From JBGTSJ01 sp041940305 (GTDB taxonomy: Bacteria; Planctomycetota; Planctomycetia; Planctomycetales; Planctomycetaceae): 64,000 nucleotides of DNA. The notes under the pieces are model-generated. The model searched no databases and was not told where the DNA came from. It was given only the letters and a program-made list of their open reading frames with translations. This document shows positions 33,240-42,900 of this stretch, in pieces; position 1 is the first letter of the stretch; each line of letters starts with the position of its first letter. Position numbers and translations under genes: made by a program. Location: positions 108,819-172,818 of the forward strand of contig JBGTSJ010000015.1 of assembly GCA_041940305.1 (NCBI GenBank). Direction: 5' to 3'.

Positions 33240-35759
33240 TCACTCTCCGTCGCCGGTGTTGTTCGCAGTATCCACCGCGAAATCGTCCTTGTACTTCAGG
33301 TACACGAACGATCCGGCGAGCACCAGCAGGCCCAGGACGATGAAGGCGATGATGCGGAAGAACTGGTCCAGCCGGGCGAGGTCCACGAAGAACACTTTCC
33401 AGGCCACGATGGCGAACAGGGCCAGTCCGAGGTAACGCAGCACCCGTTCGTTCCGGCCGATACCGCGGAGGATCAGGGCCAGGGCGAACAGCGACCACAG
33501 GATCGAGACGCCGCCGGCCCGCATCCCCTCCACGTACGTATGCAGCAGCGAGTTCAGCTCCAGCGTGGAGTAAATGAACAGCATTCCCAGAGCGCAGAAC
33601 CCAAAAAAGATCCCCGCGGTGCGGGCGTTCCGCTTCGGCGCCAGCAGGGCATACCCGGCCGAGAAGAATCCTACCACGGCCCCGAAGTCCAGCAGCCGCA
33701 GCAACGCGTCACGGAACGAGTAGTCCCCCGCGTACAGCAGCTGGTGATCCAGCGCCCAGCCCGGCAGGTCGAAGGCGAACAGCTTGAACAGCAGCCCGGA
33801 CACGAACACCAGCAGGAACGCCAGCAGTACCTTGCTCTCGCGGACGACCGTCTCGTACAGCAGCAGGCCGCACATCGCCAGCCACAGCAGCGTCAGCAGC
33901 GGCAGCTTGAGCGGTGCGTACAGGTAGCCGAACGTCCGGTTGAACTCCAGGTTCAGATACACGAACAGCATGGCCAGGGCGATGCCGACCGCCAGCCGCA
34001 TCGCCCACATGCCGCGGATCAGTCCATTGATGTCGTTCTCGCGGCCCACGAGTTGTCCGGCCTGAGTCTGCTGCCGCTTGAGCAGCCAGTACGCTCCGCC
34101 GATCGAGGAGATCGGCACCCCGAACATCACGATCCGCTCGACCAGTTGCCGCACGTAGTCGGCCATCGGCAGGTCGGCCGCCGACGGGCCGCGCAGAAAG
34201 TTGCGCGGCAGATCGATCACGCCGAACCGCACCAGCACGATGGCATACAGCACGTACGCCACGTGCCGCAGGAACTCGCTCCCCAGTTTTCCGGCGATCC
34301 ACAGCATGACTAGCGCCTGCAGCGCCCAGCTCACGGTGATCCAGGCCGGTGAGAGGATCAGCGGCATCGTGACCGCCAGGAAGAACGCCGCCAGCCCGCA
34401 GAAGCAGACAAGCAGTTCGCGATCCACCAGCTTCCGCTGCAGGAATGCAACGACGTGCACGGTGTAGAACGCCGCCAGCGACAGCGTCACCGCTCCCACC
34501 CACTCGCGCGTGTAGGCTTCCGACACCAGCTGATACGACACGAAGTAGAACACCCCCGCGTTGATCAGCAGCGCCAGCAGGTCCAGCAGGTTCGACTTGG
34601 CTGCGTTGGCGACCTTGTACAGGAACGTCATCGTCGAGAAGAGGACGAAGAACGCGATCGCGAACGGCATCACCTCCCAGAAGTGGTCCTGCGTGTAGTC
34701 CCGCATCGACGCGAAGAACAGGGCGTACGTGCAGAAGAAGGCGAGGTAGTTCACCAGCGGCCAGTTGCGCCAGTAGCAGATCGCCAGCACGCCCACGCCG
34801 AGGATCAGCATGTAGCCGAACAGGCCGGGGAAGTTGACGACGCCGGTGGACAGCATGATCGGAGTGCCGTAGCCGCCGAGCACACCCAGGACGGCCACCA
34901 GGATCGAATTGAACCGCACCGCGATGCCGCCCGCGAGCGCGGTGATCAGCGTCATCAGCACGAACGCCGGCAGCTGATCGATCATGTGATAAAAGTTTGC
35001 GGCTGCGAACACCGCGAAGTACAGCGTCGCCAGACCGCCGCCGAGTAGCCCCTGGCCCAGGACGTGATACTTCTTGCCCAGCAATCTGGTCCCGGCGACG
35101 AGCATGCCGAGACCGGCTGCGGCGGAGAGCATCACCCGTCCCAGTTCATTGATCAGATTGTTTTCGACGGAGTACTTCAAAAAGAACCCGACTCCGACGA
35201 CGAGAATCAGAATGCCGATCCGCAACAGCCACTGGCTGGCGACGGCGAACTCCATCGAAACACCCTCGGGGACGTACTCTTCTCCGACGATGATCCAGTT
35301 CCAGATCTTGTGCAGCGTCTCCTTCGCGGCCGTCTCGAACCGGCTCGGCACGCGCGGCGGCTCCGGCTCAAACACCGGCTCGCGACGCGGCTCGGCGCGC
35401 GGCGCGGGGGGCGGGCCGGCGACCGGTTCCCGGCGGGGTGCGGTTGGTCGCGGCGGCGGGACCGGCGGCCTCTCCTCCGCGAGTCCCTCGTCCGCGAGCG
35501 CCTGCTCCACTTCAAACACCACATCCAGCGGCTTCTGCGGCTCGGCAGCCGGCCGTTTCGGTTCCGGCTCCGGCGGCTTCATTCCGGACCGCTGCAGCGC
35601 CTCCAGCGTGTTGCGGACATTCCGCACGTCCCGCTTCAGGTCCTCCATGCCCCGCTCGTGGTCGCCGCGCAGCTTGCTCAACTGAATCACCGCCACCAGC
35701 GGCAGCAGCAGAAACAGTCCCACCCCGATCAGCACGAACAGCGCAATGATCGCTTCCAC
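33240..35759 (-). CDS. DUF2339 family large polytopic membrane protein
   Basis: The 839-aa protein starts at GTG 35759 (agaggg site upstream), giving an N-terminal membrane helix (IALFVLIGVGLFLLLPLVAV). Next come a short coiled-coil (GDHERGMEDLKRDVRNVRNT) and a proline/arginine-rich linker (about residues 55-135). About twenty hydrophobic segments then run through to the end, the pattern of DUF2339. Distinctive conserved pieces include WLLRIGILILVVGVGFFLKY, LGRVMLSAAAGLGMLVAGTR, LGQGLLGGGLATLYFAVFAA and AVLGVLGGYGTPIML. The biochemical role is unknown; size and topology suggest a transport or envelope-assembly function. It is the first gene of the pair with DUF3999. The frame upstream to 35849 has no membrane or family signal. 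Confidence 0.92.
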   Translation of the reverse strand: MEAIIALFVLIGVGLFLLLPLVAVIQLSKLRGDHERGMEDLKRDVRNVRNTLEALQRSGMKPPEPEPKRPAAEPQKPLDVVFEVEQALADEGLAEERPPVPPPRPTAPRREPVAGPPPAPRAEPRREPVFEPEPPRVPSRFETAAKETLHKIWNWIIVGEEYVPEGVSMEFAVASQWLLRIGILILVVGVGFFLKYSVENNLINELGRVMLSAAAGLGMLVAGTRLLGKKYHVLGQGLLGGGLATLYFAVFAAANFYHMIDQLPAFVLMTLITALAGGIAVRFNSILVAVLGVLGGYGTPIMLSTGVVNFPGLFGYMLILGVGVLAICYWRNWPLVNYLAFFCTYALFFASMRDYTQDHFWEVMPFAIAFFVLFSTMTFLYKVANAAKSNLLDLLALLINAGVFYFVSYQLVSEAYTREWVGAVTLSLAAFYTVHVVAFLQRKLVDRELLVCFCGLAAFFLAVTMPLILSPAWITVSWALQALVMLWIAGKLGSEFLRHVAYVLYAIVLVRFGVIDLPRNFLRGPSAADLPMADYVRQLVERIVMFGVPISSIGGAYWLLKRQQTQAGQLVGRENDINGLIRGMWAMRLAVGIALAMLFVYLNLEFNRTFGYLYAPLKLPLLTLLWLAMCGLLLYETVVRESKVLLAFLLVFVSGLLFKLFAFDLPGWALDHQLLYAGDYSFRDALLRLLDFGAVVGFFSAGYALLAPKRNARTAGIFFGFCALGMLFIYSTLELNSLLHTYVEGMRAGGVSILWSLFALALILRGIGRNERVLRYLGLALFAIVAWKVFFVDLARLDQFFRIIAFIVLGLLVLAGSFVYLKYKDDFAVDTANNTGDGE

Positions 35760-35975
35760 TGCTACGCCCTCTGGTTGACCCGCGAACGGCCACGAAACGA
35801 CGTCAGGCCGAATTGCCGTCTGAGGAACACGGCGATATGCATACCGCAATATAACGCATCACCCCCTCCTCAGCCCCGGCGTTCCCACCAATGCTCGCAG
35901 CCCACCCCCCTCTCCTCCGCGAGAAGCGCGGATTTCCGATTGCATTACAGCCATTCAGCACGTAATCATCGCCGC

Positions 35976-37952
35976 ATGAACATCCTCGCCGAACTCCGCG
36001 GCCGCTTCGCCGCGGCTCTCACCAACTTGACCGACGACCCCGCCCCTTTTGCGGCGATGGTCCGCGCCTCGCAGGACCCGAAATTTGGCGACTACCAGGC
36101 CAACTGCGCCATGCCGCTGGCGAAGCAGGTCGGCTCAAATCCGCGCGACCTGGCCCAGCAGATCATCGACAGGCTGCACGTCTCCGACCTCTGCGACCCG
36201 CCCGCAGTGGCCGGCCCCGGATTCATTAATCTCCGTCTTCGGGCCGACTGGCTCGAAGCGGCCGTCAACACCGCGGACCTCGACGATCAACTCGGCGTGA
36301 AGCCACCGGCGAGTCCACGGAAGTACGTCGTGGACTTCTCCGGCCCCAATGTCGCCAAGCCAATGCACGTCGGCCACCTCCGCAGCACGGTAATCGGGGA
36401 TGCGCTCTGCCGCATCCTCCGTGCCCTGGGCCACGACGTCGTCAGCGACAACCACATCGGCGACTGGGGCACCCAGTTCGGGATGATCATCTACGGCTAC
36501 AAGCACTTCCTCGATCAGCCCGCCTACGAGCGGGACCCTGTCGGCGAACTGGCCCGCCTGTACCGCCGCGTGAATCAACTCAGCGATTTCACAGAAGCCA
36601 CAGAGCAGTTGCCGCGACTCGAGACGCAGGCGGCCGAACGCAGGGCAGCGCTCCAGGCGGCGGAAACCGACAGCACGCTCGACGAGAAGGCCCGCAAGAA
36701 GGCCCTCAAGAAGCTGCGTGAGGGAGTGGCCGACGCGGAAGGGGCGGTGGCAGCGGCCAGGTCCCGAATTGCCGCCGTTGAGTCGGACGAGTCGCTGCGT
36801 TGCGATGCCGCCGCACATCCCGATATCGCCCGCACCGCACGCGACGAGACGGCCCGACTGCACGCCGGCGATACTGAGAACACCCGGCTGTGGCAGCAAT
36901 TCCTCCCTCAATGCATCGCGGCCCTGCAGCGAATCTACGACCGCCTGGGCATCTCGTTCGATCTGCAACTGGGAGAAAGCTACTACCAGCCGAACCTGGC
37001 TTCGGTCGTGCACGATCTGGAGGAGCGCGGCATCGCGGCTGAGAGCAACGGCGCGACCTGCGTGTTCATCGAAGGCAACGATGCACCCTTCATCGTCCGC
37101 AAGAGCGACGGCGCGTTCACCTACGCCACAACCGATCTGGCGACGATCCGCTATCGCGAAGAGGAACTGCAAGCGGATGCGATCCTGTACGTCGTGGACG
37201 CCCGGCAGTCCGAGCATTTCGGCCTGCTGTTCGAGACGGCCCGCCGCTGGGGTTACGCCGACACCGAATTCCAGCACGTCAGCTTCGGCACGGTGATGGG
37301 GGAAGACGGCAAACCGTTCAAGACCCGCGCCGGCGACACGGTCGGCCTCGAAAGCCTCCTCGACCAGGCCGTCGCCCAGGCTCGCGTGATCGTCGATGAA
37401 AACGACGACGCCAAGCGGGACGACCACGAGCAGCCGGCTCCCGAACTCGACAAAACCGAGCGGCAGGCGGTGGCCGAGATCGTGGGCATCGGCGGGATCA
37501 AATACGCCGATCTCCGCCACAACCGGGAAAGCGACTACGTGTTCAGCTGGGACAAGATGCTCGCCAAGACTGGCGACACGGCGACCTACATGCAGTACGC
37601 GTACGCGCGCATCTGCGGCATCTTTCGCCGGGGTGGCGTCTGCCGCGACGATCTCCGCGCAGCGGGAGACCGCATCCGGCTCAGCGATCCGGCCGAGCGA
37701 GCGCTCGCGCTGCAGATCGGACGGTTTCCGGAAGCGCTTGCCGCGGTCGCCGCCGAGTACCGCCCCAACCAGCTCACGCAATACCTCTTCGAAACGGCGA
37801 ACCTGCTCTCGACGTTCTACGAGCAATGCCCGGTGCTGAAAGCGCCGGACGCCGGCACCCGCAACAGCCGCCTGATGCTCGTTGATCTCACCGGCCGGGT
37901 CATCGAACGCGGCCTGTCACTGCTGGGTATCGCCGTCAGCGAGCGGATGTGA
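35976..37952 (+). CDS. argS: Arginyl-tRNA synthetase ArgS with an extra coiled-coil insertion
   Basis: The 658-aa class I synthetase charges tRNA-Arg. Seen: the N-terminal Add-1 domain (MNILAELRGRFAAALTNL, GDYQANCAMPLAKQV), the HIGH-type motif AKPMHVGHLRSTVIGDALCR and VSDNHIGDWGTQFGMIIYGY. Also seen are ESYYQPNLASVVHDLEERG, GAFTYATTDLATIRYREEEL, FKTRAGDTVGLESLLDQAV and the C-terminal anticodon-binding DALR-like region (ALQIGRFPEALAAVAAEYRP). Between LARLYRRVNQ and RLHAGDTENTRLWQQF lies a Lys/Ala/Glu-rich coiled-coil of about 70-90 residues (roughly 205-285), longer than in the E. coli enzyme (577 aa). The long open frame from 35064 is an artefact; the start at 35976 is homologous. It overlaps bioA by four bases. 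Confidence 0.96.
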   Translation: MNILAELRGRFAAALTNLTDDPAPFAAMVRASQDPKFGDYQANCAMPLAKQVGSNPRDLAQQIIDRLHVSDLCDPPAVAGPGFINLRLRADWLEAAVNTADLDDQLGVKPPASPRKYVVDFSGPNVAKPMHVGHLRSTVIGDALCRILRALGHDVVSDNHIGDWGTQFGMIIYGYKHFLDQPAYERDPVGELARLYRRVNQLSDFTEATEQLPRLETQAAERRAALQAAETDSTLDEKARKKALKKLREGVADAEGAVAAARSRIAAVESDESLRCDAAAHPDIARTARDETARLHAGDTENTRLWQQFLPQCIAALQRIYDRLGISFDLQLGESYYQPNLASVVHDLEERGIAAESNGATCVFIEGNDAPFIVRKSDGAFTYATTDLATIRYREEELQADAILYVVDARQSEHFGLLFETARRWGYADTEFQHVSFGTVMGEDGKPFKTRAGDTVGLESLLDQAVAQARVIVDENDDAKRDDHEQPAPELDKTERQAVAEIVGIGGIKYADLRHNRESDYVFSWDKMLAKTGDTATYMQYAYARICGIFRRGGVCRDDLRAAGDRIRLSDPAERALALQIGRFPEALAAVAAEYRPNQLTQYLFETANLLSTFYEQCPVLKAPDAGTRNSRLMLVDLTGRVIERGLSLLGIAVSERM

Positions 37953-39322
37953 CGCGCATGACTCCAGCAGACACAACGCGGCTCCGCGCCGTTGATCGCG
38001 CGCACGTCTGGCATCCGTTCACGCCGATGCGGGCCTGGCAGGAGGAGGACGCGCCGATCATCGAGCGGGCGGAGGGATTTGACCTGATCGACGAGGACGG
38101 CCGCCGCTACCTGGACGGCATCTCGTCGCTGTGGTGCAACGTACACGGCCACCGCGTGCCGGAGATCGATGCCGCGATCCGGGAGCAATTGGACCGCGTC
38201 GCCCACACCACTTTGCTCGGGCTGGCTTCAGCGCCGTCGATCCAGCTGGCGGAGCGTCTGGTGGACATCGCGCCGGCGGGGTTGAGCCGGGTGTTCTTCT
38301 CGGACGACGGCGCGACCGCCGTGGAGGCGGCGCTCAAGATCGCCTGGCAGTACCAGCGGCAGAAACCGGGAGGGAGCGATCGGCACGACCTCTTTGCATC
38401 CGTGGGCGGAGCCTACCACGGCGACACGCTGGGATCCGTCAGCATCGGCAATATCGAGCTCTTCCACCGCACGTACGGCGGATTGTTGTTCCCGACGGTG
38501 CGGGTCCCCTCACCGGTCGCATTCCGCACTCCCCCCGACCACGACGCCAATTCGTACATCCGGCACTGCTTCGACGAACTCGAGCGCGTGATCGTCGAGC
38601 ATCGCGACCGGCTGGCTGCGTTCATTCTGGAGCCGCTTGTGCAGGGGGCGGCCGGAATCCTGGTGCATCCGCCCGGCTACCTGCGGCGCGTTCGCGAACT
38701 CACCGCGGCTCACGGCATCCCGCTGATCGCCGATGAAGTCGCGGTCGGATTCGGCCGAACCGGCACGATGTTCGCCTGCGAACAGGAGCAGGTCGCGCCC
38801 GACATCCTCTGCCTGGCGAAGGGGATCACGGGAGGTTATCTCCCGCTCGCCGCGACGTTGACGACCGCCGAGATCTACAACGCCTTCCTCGCGGAGCCGC
38901 ACGCAGGGAGGACATTCTTTCACGGGCACACCTACACAGGGAACCCGCTGGCCTGCGCGGCGGCGCTGGCGTCCCTCGATCTGTTCGATCGGAAGGACGT
39001 GCTGGCCAACGTCCGCGCCAATGCGGAACGACTGGCCCGCCACGTCGCTTCGCTTGCGGATCACCCCCACGTCGGAGAGATCCGCCAGAAGGGAGTCATG
39101 ATCGGGATCGAACTTGTTCACGATCGGGCCACGCGTGAGCCGTTTCTGCCAGAGCGGCGCACCGGACACGGCGTGACGCTCGCCGCGCGTCGCCGGGGAG
39201 TCATCATCCGCCCGCTGGGAGACGTCGTCGTCCTGATGCCGGCGCCCGCCATGCCGGGGGATCGAATTGATGAGCTGTGCAATGTCGTGGCCGAAGCCAT
39301 CGACGAAGCAACGAGCCGCTGA
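37949..39322 (+). CDS. bioA: Adenosylmethionine-8-amino-7-oxononanoate aminotransferase BioA
   Basis: BioA transfers an amino group from S-adenosylmethionine to 8-amino-7-oxononanoate in biotin synthesis. The class III aminotransferase signs are clear: HVWHPFTPMRAWQEEDAPII (substrate region), GISSLWCNVHGHRVPEIDAA, VFFSDDGATAVEAALKIAWQ, SVGGAYHGDTLGSVSIG, LIADEVAVGFGRTG and the PLP lysine in CLAKGITGGYLPLAATL (about residue 290). FHGHTYTGNPLACAAALASL matches BioA. The GTG at 37949 overlaps the argS stop (GTGA), which suggests translational coupling; an in-frame ATG at 37958 is an alternative. No other bio genes are in view. Confidence 0.95.
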   Translation: MTRMTPADTTRLRAVDRAHVWHPFTPMRAWQEEDAPIIERAEGFDLIDEDGRRYLDGISSLWCNVHGHRVPEIDAAIREQLDRVAHTTLLGLASAPSIQLAERLVDIAPAGLSRVFFSDDGATAVEAALKIAWQYQRQKPGGSDRHDLFASVGGAYHGDTLGSVSIGNIELFHRTYGGLLFPTVRVPSPVAFRTPPDHDANSYIRHCFDELERVIVEHRDRLAAFILEPLVQGAAGILVHPPGYLRRVRELTAAHGIPLIADEVAVGFGRTGTMFACEQEQVAPDILCLAKGITGGYLPLAATLTTAEIYNAFLAEPHAGRTFFHGHTYTGNPLACAAALASLDLFDRKDVLANVRANAERLARHVASLADHPHVGEIRQKGVMIGIELVHDRATREPFLPERRTGHGVTLAARRRGVIIRPLGDVVVLMPAPAMPGDRIDELCNVVAEAIDEATSR

Positions 39323-39342
39323 CGCACTCCGCGCTGGACGGC

Positions 39343-39993
39343 CTACTTCTCCGGCTCCGTCGCCAGCGCCTCGTAGTACTGACGCACGAGGTCGTCGTAC
39401 AGCGGCAGGAACCGCTCACTGAATGCGCCTTCCATCTTTTCCCGCTCGCGCGGCGGGAGATGCCCCCAGACGGATGTGGCGAGCTGACGGCGGCGCTGAA
39501 TCTCGCCATCGCTGAGATCGCCGCCTCCCGGCACATCGGACGATTCCGCCGCATTGTCGGTCCGCCGGCGGTCACCCTGCTCGCCCGTTCCACCGGTGGC
39601 GCTGTCGTCAGGCGTCGCGGACGAATCGGGCGAAGGAGTCGGCATGGGCACCTTCCGGGCGGCCTGCTGTTGCGCCTGTTCGAGCAGACGCCGGAGCCGA
39701 TCGACAATGTCGTCATGGATCTGAGCGGTTTCGTCGTCCAGCTGTGCGTCCGCCAGGCGGCGTCCGGCCGTCTGCATCAACTCCGCCGTCTCGGCGGCCG
39801 CGGAATCAAAGGCCTCCAGCGACGAAGCGGGTCCAACCTCGGCAGAGTCGATCTCCACCGGTGCGTTCTCGGCCTCCGGCGAGTCCGTCTCCTGTGCGCA
39901 AGCGCCGCCGGCCAAAGCGAACGCGAGGACCGCGGCGAACGCCAAGGGCGTGCGGCGGAGGACGGGGTCCGGGCTGAGCGACAATTGCTGCAT
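39343..39993 (-). CDS. Small exported protein ending the vWA/DUF4175-like operon
   Basis: This 216-aa protein has a signal peptide (TPLAFAAVLAFALAGGACAQ, cleavage before ETDSP). A low-complexity acidic, Ala/Gln/Ser/Asp-rich middle (about residues 30-155) follows. The C-terminal segment is GHLPPREREKMEGAFSERFL then PLYDDLVRQYYEALA, a motif I associate with planctomycete proteins encoded beside vWA and DUF4175-like genes. Start ATG 39993 shares its A with the TGA of the upstream gene (TGATG), with a strong GGAGGAGG site about ten bases upstream. An in-frame GTG at 39996 is less likely. The coupling implies it works with the upstream membrane proteins. Its function is unknown. Confidence 0.85.
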   Translation of the reverse strand: MQQLSLSPDPVLRRTPLAFAAVLAFALAGGACAQETDSPEAENAPVEIDSAEVGPASSLEAFDSAAAETAELMQTAGRRLADAQLDDETAQIHDDIVDRLRRLLEQAQQQAARKVPMPTPSPDSSATPDDSATGGTGEQGDRRRTDNAAESSDVPGGGDLSDGEIQRRRQLATSVWGHLPPREREKMEGAFSERFLPLYDDLVRQYYEALATEPEK

Positions 39994-42900
39994 CACGGCG
40001 CGACCTCCTCCGCATCGCTGGGGTCGTTCGCAGGCGCCGCCTGCTGCGGTCCGGCAAACGTCTCGACCGCCAGTTCCGCCAGAGCGGCCTGTCGGAGGGC
40101 GAGACGCTCGAGCTCGGCCTGCTCCGCTTCGGTCAATGTGTCCCCATTCTGGCGTCGCAATCTCAAAGTGCGCGTCTGTTCGACAACCTCCTCCTGCATC
40201 TGCAGCAGCAATTTGATCTGCACGAGCGAAGACCAGGCGGGGCTGCCCGCTTCGCGCTCAGTGGAGGAGGAAGCGGCGGAGGAAGGAGCGCTTGTGGATC
40301 CAGTGTCTCCAATCAGTTGCCGGATCTCAGAGAGTCGCCGTGCCGCCGCGCGTTGAAGCTGCTGCGTCGGCTCCCCGACGGCGCGCTCGGCAAGCTGTTC
40401 TGCGGCCTGCGACATCAGTCCTTGCACTTCGAGCAGGGCCGCGCTTAAAACCGGAGCATCGGCGATCGACGCGGTCGCAGGCTCGATGTCTCCTCCCAAC
40501 TGAGATTGAGCATCGGCCATCTGTTGAAGTGTTCGCAGTTGCGCGCGATTGAGGCTGCCCCGCTCCTGTTGCGCCGCATCGAGTCGGATCGTCTCATCCA
40601 GGAGATGCTGCTGCCGGGCGGCGAGCGTCTCCACGAGCGATGCGAAGCGGCTCATCTCCGCGAACATCCGCGTCACCTCAAGCTGTTCGCGCATCTGCGC
40701 GAGTTCACGCTCGGTCTGCAGGAGGTCGTCGAGCGCCTCCTGCTGGGCGTCCATCGCAGACGGGGTCACTTCGTCTTCGAGCTGTCCGGCTGCGTCCTCC
40801 ACTGAGCGGCTCGCGCGTGCCGCGGTGGCCGCAGCGTCGCCCAGCTGCTGCCGCATGAGCCGCTGCGCCCAATTGGCGGCGTCGTCGGCCAGTTCCTGCT
40901 GCTGCTTTCGCAGTTCCTTCAGAGCGTCGGCGTCTGCGGAGGACGGATCGGAGAGACTCTGCGATTTGTCGAGCGCATCCGCCTGCCGCTGCCGCAGCGA
41001 TTCCGTCTCGGCCTGTGCTTCCTCCACCTGTTTGAGGAGCGTTTCCGGATCAGACGCGCCGATGCCGCGAATCGCGGAGTCCAGCGTCTCGAGGGTTTGC
41101 AGGATCCGCTGCTGGACATTCACGGCGTCCGATACCCGATTCTGCTGGATCTGGTCCGCGGCCTGCCGCATGTCGCCCGCCAGCGCCGCGTTCTGCAGGA
41201 CGTCAAGCGCACCCGCCACGTCCTCGGCTGTGGAGAGCTCTTGCTGATCTTCCTCCGACATCAGCTCCTCCAGACGGGCCTGCAACTGGTCCACCTGCCG
41301 GGCGGCGTCCTGCTGCCGACTCGCCAGCCGCGCGAGATCGGCCCGCTGCTGCGGCGTCAGGCCGTCGGAAGCGCGGCCGACGGTGTCTCGCCCCACGGCC
41401 AGAGTCTCCTGGTTCAACTGCTGCTGAGCGTCCTGGATGGCCGCCAGTTCGCGGTTGAGGTCGAATTGCAGCTGCCACTCCTTGAACAGGGCGAGGAGCA
41501 TCGCCAGCGTGGTGACCGCCGATTCATGGGTGACCAGCGCAGACGAGAAGGCCGCATCCACCACCGTCTCGCGATCATCGAGGGATTCGGACGACAGCGC
41601 CTTGCGCGCATCGGCCAGGGACTGATTCAGCGAGGCGAAGACCTCCCCTTCGAGGTGCGTCAGCTGCCGACGGACGGACTCCAGCCGCTCCGATGTGGCC
41701 GCGTCGTCCAGCTGATTCCAGTCCAGCTCCTGCAGGATGCCGGCCACTCGCGCTGCGACGCCCCGTCGTTCGTCAAGCAGCTCGGATGCGATCCGGTCCT
41801 GATTTCCGACGACGCGTTTGAGTACATCAAAGTCTTCATTCGAGAGCGATCGGGTGGCCTTCCACTGCAGCTGCAGTTCGCGCGTCTGCTGCCAGGCGCC
41901 GTTCTGTAAACCGTGGGCCCGTTCGAGACTCTGAGCGATCCCGGTCTGACGCGCCTGCAACTCCTGCAGCTTCTCTGCCGGCGTGACGACCGTCAGCACT
42001 CGCGGCTGGCTGCGCGCGATGTGCGGCTGGCCGAGGTCATACGCATCGGTCGCCTCGGACCGCATCTGCACGACGCGGCCGGGAGGAAGGTCCATGTCGG
42101 CAATGGACAGCTCCGTATCGAGCGCGGCCTCCGTCAGCGAACCATCGGGCAACAGAAACGGATAGGACAGTTCCCCGGCGCTTCCGGGAGGGTTGGAAAG
42201 GACGAGTCGCACGTCCATCAATCTCAGATCGTCACGCGCCACGACGCTGACGGGGAGCCGTGCCTGCGGCGTGACGGTCAGGTCGCTCGCTGGCGTCTCA
42301 ATGGAGACCGTCGGTTCGCCGTCAGCAATCCCGCGCAATTCGATACGCTGAAGATCCCGCGATGAAATTCCGTTGTGGTCAGCGAGCTCAAACCAGCAGG
42401 CGAAACGGCCGGCGTCGGTCAACTCGAACTCGACAGCAGCGCGACGGGCATCGCGGTCCAGCTGCAGTGTCTGTGCCGGGCGGTTATCGCGGCGAAACCG
42501 GACCTGCTGAAGCGGCGTATTGGCCTCCATCTCCAGCCGCACGCGAGTTCCGACAAGTGCTTCGATCGGCGTCCCGTCGGCCGGGGCGGATTCGGCTGGG
42601 CGGCCGGTATAGTCCGGAGGCGTCAGTTCGATGTTGAACGACTGCACGGCCGGACGCGGCGCAAACGAGACCAGATGCCAGGGCATGCGATCGTCATCAC
42701 CTCCGGTCGCGCGAATCCAGATCCTGTCGCCCAGCTGCGGGACAACGGCCAGGCAGGCCTGCTCCTCCTGGTCCGCGATGGGATAGGCCGCACGGCGCAA
42801 CGGCTCCGTGTGGATCGAGCCCTGACGGTCATGAACGTGAAGCAGCACGTCGTCCGGCAGCGAACCCCCGGCGTCGGCGACGTACAGACGCAACGGCTCG

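Noticed and set aside
33222..33241. Three copies of a tgacctc heptamer between the DUF3999 and DUF2339 genes
   Set aside because: Very short; on the minus strand it gives repeated aggtcag words that might act as ribosome-binding purines, but nothing supports a regulatory role.
32001..34313. A 770-codon plus-strand open frame
   Set aside because: It is opposite the DUF3999 and DUF2339 genes, which have signal peptides, membrane helices and family signatures; composition is typical shadow.
35064..35975. An in-frame upstream extension of argS
   Set aside because: It runs antisense through the DUF2339 gene and has no ArgS homology; the canonical N-terminus begins at 35976.
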